Below are positions 60,648 through 64,000 of a stretch of 64,000 nt of DNA, piece after piece. The notes below the pieces were generated by a model, which was not told the DNA's origin, searched no databases, and worked only from the letters and a program-made list of their open reading frames with translations. This DNA comes from Achromobacter pestifer (lineage in GTDB: Bacteria > Pseudomonadota > Gammaproteobacteria > Burkholderiales > Burkholderiaceae_B). Within the stretch, counting starts at the first letter, position 1. Each line of letters begins with the position of its first letter. The stretch lies in the NCBI RefSeq assembly GCF_013267355.1, contig NZ_CP053985.1, forward strand, positions 6,262,001 to 6,326,000, read 5' to 3'. Position numbers and translations under genes: made by a program.

Positions 60648-63110
60648 TCAGCGCGGCGCCGGACGCAGATTCAAGGTGCCGGCCTTCTCGCTATCCACCT
60701 TGGCGCGGCTGAACGCCATGGGGAAATACTCGCCCGTTGCCCAGTCCTTGAGCAGGTTCTGGTAGTACGGGCTGCGCGGGTCGGCGGACTGTCCTGGCAC
60801 GTTCTGCATGCGCGAGTTATCCCAGTTGGCCACGTCTATCACCTGGCGGTACGACGCGCCGCTGGTCTGGCGGAAATCGCTGGCGCGGAAGGTGGCGCGA
60901 TGGACCGTATCGTTGTCGCCGCTGACCGGGTAGCGCGGCGTGCCATAGGCATTGGCGGTGGCCTCGGGCAGCAGGCTGGCCAGGCTGTGCTCGAACTGGA
61001 TGTGATGCAGCTTGCCCCACTGCCACTGCGAGGAGTCCGGCCCCAGCTTGGCGCGCAGCTTCTGCAGGCCGTCGTTCAGCGCCTGCAGCAGCAACGCATC
61101 GCGGCCCTGCTGCGGTTGCGGACCGAAAGCGCTGTCCGGCGAGGCCAGCTTCTCCAGCGTTTTGGCGGTGGACAGATTGCCGAATACAGCGCGGCCGTTG
61201 GCGGGAACATAGAGCTCGGACACGCGTTTGACCACCTCGGGCAGCCAGAACTCGTAGACGGTAGCGGTGCGCGACTCCGTTTCCACGCGGGCATCCCAAT
61301 CCTTGAGCATGCTCAGGGCCTGCGCCGTCGCGGGATCGGCCGAGTTCAGCGACTTGGCGTAGCCTACCAGCGTGCGCGCCGGGATGGACAGGTTGTCGTA
61401 CTGCAGCGCCTGCGAGTTCTGCACCGTCTGGCCTTTGCTGTTGGCCAGCACTTCGCGTATGCGCTGCACGCGATAGGGTTCGGCCCAGGTGCGGGCGGAC
61501 ATGTCCTTGTAGCGATAGTCGGCCGGCAGGTTGTACTCGTTGGCGGTGGCGAAGTAGCCTTCGGGCGGGTTGTAGGCGCGGGGCAGCGCGCTGCCCGGCA
61601 GAATGCCGCGCCATTCGAACTCGCCGTTGCCGGGCACGGGCAGCATGCCGGACCAGTCGGCGCGCGGACGTATCGGCGCGATGCTGCCGCCGAACCAGCC
61701 GATGTTGCCGTCCACGTCGGCATACACCATGTTCTCGCTGGGCGTGTAGTGCTTCTCCATGCCGGCGACGAACTCGTTCCAGTTCTGCGCCTGGTTCAGC
61801 CGCAGGCTGGCCAGATAGGCCGCGGTCCCCGGGAATTCCAGGTAGGCCGCGCGCAAGGCGTAGGCCTTGCGCCGCACCGGATCCACGTATATCACCGGAC
61901 CGTGCCGGGTGAACTTCAACTGCCGCACCGCCGCGGCCTGCCCGCGCACCGGAATCGATTCATCGACCTGCCGCATCTTCTCCCAGCGGCCGTTGTAGCG
62001 GTACTCGTCGGGCTTGGCCGGGTTGGTGTCGTAGACGTACAGGTCTTCCTCGTCGCCAAAGGCGAAGATCGTCAGCCCGAAGGCGATGCGGTCGTTGTGT
62101 CCCATGGACACGCCGGGCAGCGCCGGTTCGCCCGCGCCGATCACGTTCCAGCCCGGCGCGTTCAGATGCACCATGTAGCGCAGCGACGGCATGGTGATGG
62201 ACCGGTGCGGATCGCCGGCGAGGATGGGCTTGCCGGTGGCCGTGTGCTGGCCGGCTATGGTCCAGTTGTTGCTTTCGTAGCGGGTCGCCATGGGGTCGAA
62301 CGCCGGGTCCAGCGACGCCAGCAGGTTGGCCGACAATTCGCGCGCCAGTTTGTCGCGGTCGGCGGCCGCGAGCGGGCTGCGCGGGAAGTCGGCGGCGACG
62401 AATTTCTGCCCGTTGCGCGCCAGGTTGTAGTCCCCCAGGACTTTGCTGTCGACATCGCGCACGTCCAGTCCGGCAGGCACCTGCAGCGCCAGGGGCGGCT
62501 CGAAGGTGCTGAGTCCCTGCACGGTGTTCAGGCCCAGCGCCGCGACGCGTTGCGCCATGCGGACCTCTTCGCTGAGATTGCGGGTCAGGCCGTAGATGCG
62601 GATGAGCGAGGTCTCGGGACTCCAGTAGCCGGGCTGCGTGCCGGTCAGCTTGAATTCGGGCGGCATCTGCTCGGGATTTGCCTTGACCCAATCGATATAG
62701 GCGTTGATGCCCGCCGCGAAGGACGTCAGGATCGCCTTGCCCTGCGGATGGTAGCTGGCGAACTCGGCCTGCATGTCGCCGCGGTAGAGGAACAAGCGGG
62801 CCGCGCGGTCCTGTTCGACGAAGCGCGGGCCGAACTGTTCGGCCATCTTGCCCTCGCCCTGGCGGCGCCAGAGGTCGAGCTGCCAGAGGCGGTCGCGCGC
62901 CGCGTTGAAGCCTTGGGCGAAGAACAGATCGTCCTGGTTCTGCGCGTAGATGTGGGACACCCCGTGGCGGTCACGCACGATCTCCACGGGCTGGGACAGC
63001 CCCTTCATATCGACGGTTTCTTTCTTGCCTCCGGGCGACGCGCAGCCTGCCAGCACTGCCATGAGCCCGCTCGCCAGGAATGCCGCGGCCCTGCGATTGA
63101 ACGTACGCAT
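60648..63110 (-). CDS. penicillin-acylase-family N-terminal nucleophile hydrolase, lipoprotein
   Basis: 820 residues. A lipobox LAGC ends at Cys23, so the protein is probably anchored in a membrane. The family N-terminal segment HGVSHIYAQNQDDLFFAQGFNAARDRLWQLDLWRR is followed by a spacer and the self-cleavage site before SNNW (Ser280), the catalytic N-terminal Ser of the beta chain. The usual Gly before Ser is Glu here (YESNNW). Downstream family segments include GAGEPALPGVSMGHNDRIAFG. Members hydrolyse penicillins, acyl-homoserine lactones (QuiP/PvdQ type) or other amides. Quorum-quenching is possible but not demonstrated. Confidence 0.87.
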   Translation of the reverse strand: MRTFNRRAAAFLASGLMAVLAGCASPGGKKETVDMKGLSQPVEIVRDRHGVSHIYAQNQDDLFFAQGFNAARDRLWQLDLWRRQGEGKMAEQFGPRFVEQDRAARLFLYRGDMQAEFASYHPQGKAILTSFAAGINAYIDWVKANPEQMPPEFKLTGTQPGYWSPETSLIRIYGLTRNLSEEVRMAQRVAALGLNTVQGLSTFEPPLALQVPAGLDVRDVDSKVLGDYNLARNGQKFVAADFPRSPLAAADRDKLARELSANLLASLDPAFDPMATRYESNNWTIAGQHTATGKPILAGDPHRSITMPSLRYMVHLNAPGWNVIGAGEPALPGVSMGHNDRIAFGLTIFAFGDEEDLYVYDTNPAKPDEYRYNGRWEKMRQVDESIPVRGQAAAVRQLKFTRHGPVIYVDPVRRKAYALRAAYLEFPGTAAYLASLRLNQAQNWNEFVAGMEKHYTPSENMVYADVDGNIGWFGGSIAPIRPRADWSGMLPVPGNGEFEWRGILPGSALPRAYNPPEGYFATANEYNLPADYRYKDMSARTWAEPYRVQRIREVLANSKGQTVQNSQALQYDNLSIPARTLVGYAKSLNSADPATAQALSMLKDWDARVETESRTATVYEFWLPEVVKRVSELYVPANGRAVFGNLSTAKTLEKLASPDSAFGPQPQQGRDALLLQALNDGLQKLRAKLGPDSSQWQWGKLHHIQFEHSLASLLPEATANAYGTPRYPVSGDNDTVHRATFRASDFRQTSGASYRQVIDVANWDNSRMQNVPGQSADPRSPYYQNLLKDWATGEYFPMAFSRAKVDSEKAGTLNLRPAPR

Positions 63111-63361
63111 TGACTCCTCCTCGGGTTTATTTGTCTTCTAATTGGCTGCCGGGCATCGAGGGTCATGCCGCCCAATGCGACAGTCAGGGCCGCTCCAGGC
63201 CCTCGCCATATGTACAACCAAATCGGCCCGCCGTGGAACGCTGTTTCATTTGATCAGCTTAGTCAGAATATGTAACCAGCGCCGGGACATGCCGAGGTTC
63301 AGGTAGACGTAAACGCATGGGCAGAGAATGGACTGCATAAGAACTTGCAGGAGACAACATC

Positions 63362-64000
63362 ATGTCTCGGAGACTATTGCTTGCCCTGCCCGTCCTGGCG
63401 CTGGCCTTGTACAGCGCCGCCGCGGCAGCGGCGCCGGCGCCCGACATCCTGCTGGGCGCGTCCGTGCAGCTCACCGGCCCCGTCGCCAATACCGGGCGCT
63501 ATTACCGCGATGCCTACCAGATGGCGGTGGACCAGATCAACGCCGCTGGCGGCGTGAAGATCGGCGCCGAAACGCGCAAGCTGGCGCTCAAGATCTACGA
63601 CAACCAGTCGGACGTCAATCTGAGCGTGCGGCAGTACACGCAGCTCGTGACGCAGGACAAGGCCAATCTGCTGCTGGGGCCCTTCGCCAGCAATTTCGCG
63701 CTGGCCGACTCGGCGGTCTCGGAAAAATACAAGGTTCCCATGGTCCAGGGCGGCGGCGCCTCGGATCAGATCTTCTCGCGCAAATTCAAGTACATCTTCG
63801 GCACGCTGGCGCCAGCCAGCAACTACTTCGGCAGCACCGTGGAAATGCTGAAGACGCTCAAGCCCGCGCCGGCCAGCGTGGCCTTGCTTTACGCGGATGA
63901 CGCCTTCGATGTCTCGGTGGCCCAGGGCACCCGCCCGCTGCTGAAATCCGCAGGACTGCCCATCGCGATGGACGAGCGCTACAGCACCAATGCCACCGAC
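63362..64000 (+). CDS. branched-chain amino-acid-type ABC solute-binding protein, 3' end missing
   Basis: 213 residues are visible, open to the window end. The signal peptide is [18 protein letters not shown] and ends near AAAAAP. The mature N-terminus has [38 protein letters not shown], the hallmark of the Leu/Ile/Val-binding (LivJ/AmiC) family, and [27 protein letters not shown] follows. It would bind an amino acid, amide or aromatic acid in the periplasm. The downstream permease and ATPase genes, if any, lie outside the window. The ribosome-binding site GGAGA is close to the ATG. Confidence 0.88.
   Translation, partial: MSRRLLLALPVLALALYSAAAAAAPAPDILLGASVQLTGPVANTGRYYRDAYQMAVDQINAAGGVKIGAETRKLALKIYDNQSDVNLSVRQYTQLVTQDKANLLLGPFASNFALADSAVSEKYKVPMVQGGGASDQIFSRKFKYIFGTLAPASNYFGSTVEMLKTLKPAPASVALLYADDAFDVSVAQGTRPLLKSAGLPIAMDERYSTNATD

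Noticed and set aside
60900..63113. 737-residue frame opposite the penicillin acylase gene
   Set aside because: It is a GC-driven antisense shadow with no motifs; the minus-strand frame has the lipobox and the SNNW nucleophile.

Overview
The window is GC-rich DNA with dense, short-spaced operons. Its gene set is typical of an environmental or opportunistic betaproteobacterium of the Alcaligenaceae (Achromobacter/Bordetella type). Pointers to this are a Bug-type tricarboxylate-transport binding protein, several FecI/FecR/TonB-receptor cassettes, SorAB sulfite dehydrogenase, ars and chr resistance operons, and many IclR/TetR/AraC-controlled catabolic clusters. The genus is an inference from gene content; no rRNA or tRNA gene was seen. 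No insertion sequence, integrase or CRISPR array was recognised.

Layout. 1-2396: 3' part of a large autotransporter adhesin with glycine-rich repeats. 2613-11870: two iron-uptake cell-surface-signalling cassettes. The first is sigma, FecR, FecA-like receptor and PepSY protein, all on plus. The second is FecR and receptor on minus with a divergent sigma gene. 11967-15945: arsenic operon arsR-arsC-acr3-MFS-arsH (minus). 16044-21706: an OmpR/HK two-component system divergent from a dsbD-tlpA-dsbG periplasmic thiol operon. 21841-29958: an unassigned catabolic locus with IclR, thioesterase, two paralogous metallo-beta-lactamase-fold hydrolases, a Bug binding protein, an alpha/beta hydrolase and an NDP-forming acyl-CoA synthetase. 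30002-34975: a His-rich DMT exporter divergent from a chromate operon (chrB, chrA, a ChrB-domain protein, and a superoxide dismutase-rhodanese fusion). 35197-39369: a third sigma/FecR/receptor cassette behind a clear Fur box. 39439-50548: a nine-gene catabolic/ABC-transport operon (binding protein, SCP2-like protein, MmgE/PrpD, Fe-alcohol dehydrogenase, two permeases, aldehyde dehydrogenase, ATPase, FAD oxidoreductase) with a divergent IclR regulator. 50626-52775: DHA2 drug exporter and TetR. 53236-57930: RpiR regulator, then an aldehyde dehydrogenase/alcohol dehydrogenase pair with a divergent AraC regulator. 57961-63110: sorAB, a SAM methyltransferase and a lipoprotein penicillin-acylase-family enzyme. 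63362-64000: start of a branched-chain amino-acid-type binding protein, cut by the window end.

How the genes work together. The three ECF cassettes each look like a ferric-siderophore or ferric-citrate sensing and uptake unit. The ars, chr and thiol-redox operons form a metal/oxidant-stress block from 12 to 35 kb. The two large catabolic loci (22-30 kb and 39-50 kb) each combine import, oxidation or hydrolysis, and a local regulator. Neither has a substrate I can name, and they are the best candidates for undescribed pathways. The only non-coding stretch above 300 bases is 52776-53235, where I see no gene.
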